A DNA stretch of 6,717 nucleotides from Bacteroidales bacterium (GTDB lineage Bacteria > Bacteroidota > Bacteroidia > Bacteroidales > UBA932), in contig JAFZFL010000206.1 of assembly GCA_017555925.1 (NCBI GenBank), positions 1 through 6,717 of the forward strand, in the 5' to 3' direction. The first letter of the stretch is position 1. Every line of letters begins with the position of its first letter. Under the pieces are notes generated by a model. It ran no database searches, had not been told where the DNA came from, and saw only the letters and a program-made list of their open reading frames with translations. This document shows, piece by piece, positions 6,307-6,717 of the stretch. A program made the position numbers and the translations under genes.

Positions 6307-6717
6307 AGCATTTCAAAGAATATATACCCAATTGGAGGCCATTACAAAGGCAACCGTAGCTTTAAGGGCTCAAGGGGTATCAAACGATGAGCTTGCAACC
6401 GTGGACGGAAGATTGGCTCAAGTAGTAAAAATTAAGGGAGATCTTGTAACCCTTCAGGTATTTTCAGGTACTGAGGGTATTCCAACAGACTCCGAGGTCA
6501 TTTTCTTTGGAGAACCACCTGCATTGAATGTAAGCGAGCAGCTTGCAGGCCGTTTCTTCAATGCATACGGAGATCCTATTGACAATGGTCCGCGCGTTGA
6601 GGGAGAAAAGAGATATATCGGTGGTCCGAGTGTAAACCCATACAGAAGAAAACAGCCGTCACAGCTTATTCCTACAGGTATCGCAGGCATTGACCTTAAC
6701 AATACACTTGTATCCGG
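6296..6717 (+). CDS. atpB: V-type ATPase subunit B, 5' part only
   Basis: The first 140 codons of the non-catalytic nucleotide-binding subunit of the V1 head are present; the window ends inside codon 141, and the full family is about 430-470 residues. The reading frame begins MTTKAFQRIYTQLEAIT, followed by the beta-barrel region DELATVDGRLAQVVKIKGD (31-49) and VTLQVFSGTEGIP (51-63). The B-subunit marker GRFFNAYGDPIDNGP (85-99) and the NPYRRKQPSQLIPTGIAGID segment (114-133) follow. The latter contains the family's NPxxR motif (R118) and the lead-in to the nucleotide-binding domain. The ATG at 6296 lies in the last codons of subunit A and overlaps them by 11 nt in another frame. Subunits D, I and K are expected downstream but cannot be seen here. 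Confidence 0.95.
   Translation, partial: MTTKAFQRIYTQLEAITKATVALRAQGVSNDELATVDGRLAQVVKIKGDLVTLQVFSGTEGIPTDSEVIFFGEPPALNVSEQLAGRFFNAYGDPIDNGPRVEGEKRYIGGPSVNPYRRKQPSQLIPTGIAGIDLNNTLVS

Noticed and set aside
1..6717. Search for a mobile element, CRISPR array, tRNA/rRNA or defence system
   Set aside because: No regular spaced repeats, transposase or integrase frames, tRNA-like folds or attachment-site duplications were seen; every long gene belongs to a core energy-metabolism complex.

Overview
The window reads as an ordinary piece of a Bacteroidales (Bacteroidota) chromosome. The support is AT-rich genes with Bacteroides-like protein sequences, A-rich leaders that mostly lack a Shine-Dalgarno sequence, a TAnnTTTG-type promoter element, and two gene clusters typical of succinate/propionate-fermenting gut Bacteroidales. 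All eight genes lie on the + strand in two transcription units. The genus cannot be fixed from the sequence alone.

Region 1 (1-3154) is the 3' part of a Na+-pumping methylmalonyl-CoA decarboxylase operon. In order it holds the C-terminal third of the carboxyltransferase alpha subunit, a small-subunit (OadG-like) protein carrying a large extracytoplasmic lamin-tail domain, the biotin carboxyl carrier protein, and the integral-membrane beta subunit that couples decarboxylation to Na+ export. Gaps between genes are 16, 17 and 2 nt. A strong intrinsic terminator (3121-3154) closes the unit.

Region 2 (3155-3292) is a short AT-rich intergenic stretch. It contains a Bacteroides-type -7 element, a 32-bp-spaced imperfect direct repeat, a small inverted repeat, and an unusually strong AGGAGGT ribosome binding site.

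Region 3 (3293-6717, running off the end) starts a bacterial V-type (A/V-type) ATPase operon: subunit E, a DUF2764-family protein in the slot where other V-ATPase operons carry subunit C, catalytic subunit A, and the first 140 codons of subunit B. This E-DUF2764-A-B order is the one I recall for Bacteroidetes, chlamydiae and spirochaetes, where D, I and K follow.

The two units plausibly share one ion circuit: the decarboxylase exports Na+ while making propionyl-CoA, and the V-ATPase could consume or generate the same gradient. The points most worth a second look are the DUF2764 gene, whose conserved N-terminus extends upstream of any ATG, GTG or TTG and so seems to start at CTG; the chance that DUF2764 is a diverged subunit C/d; and the lamin-tail domain fused to the decarboxylase small subunit. 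I see no mobile element, CRISPR array, RNA gene or defence system.
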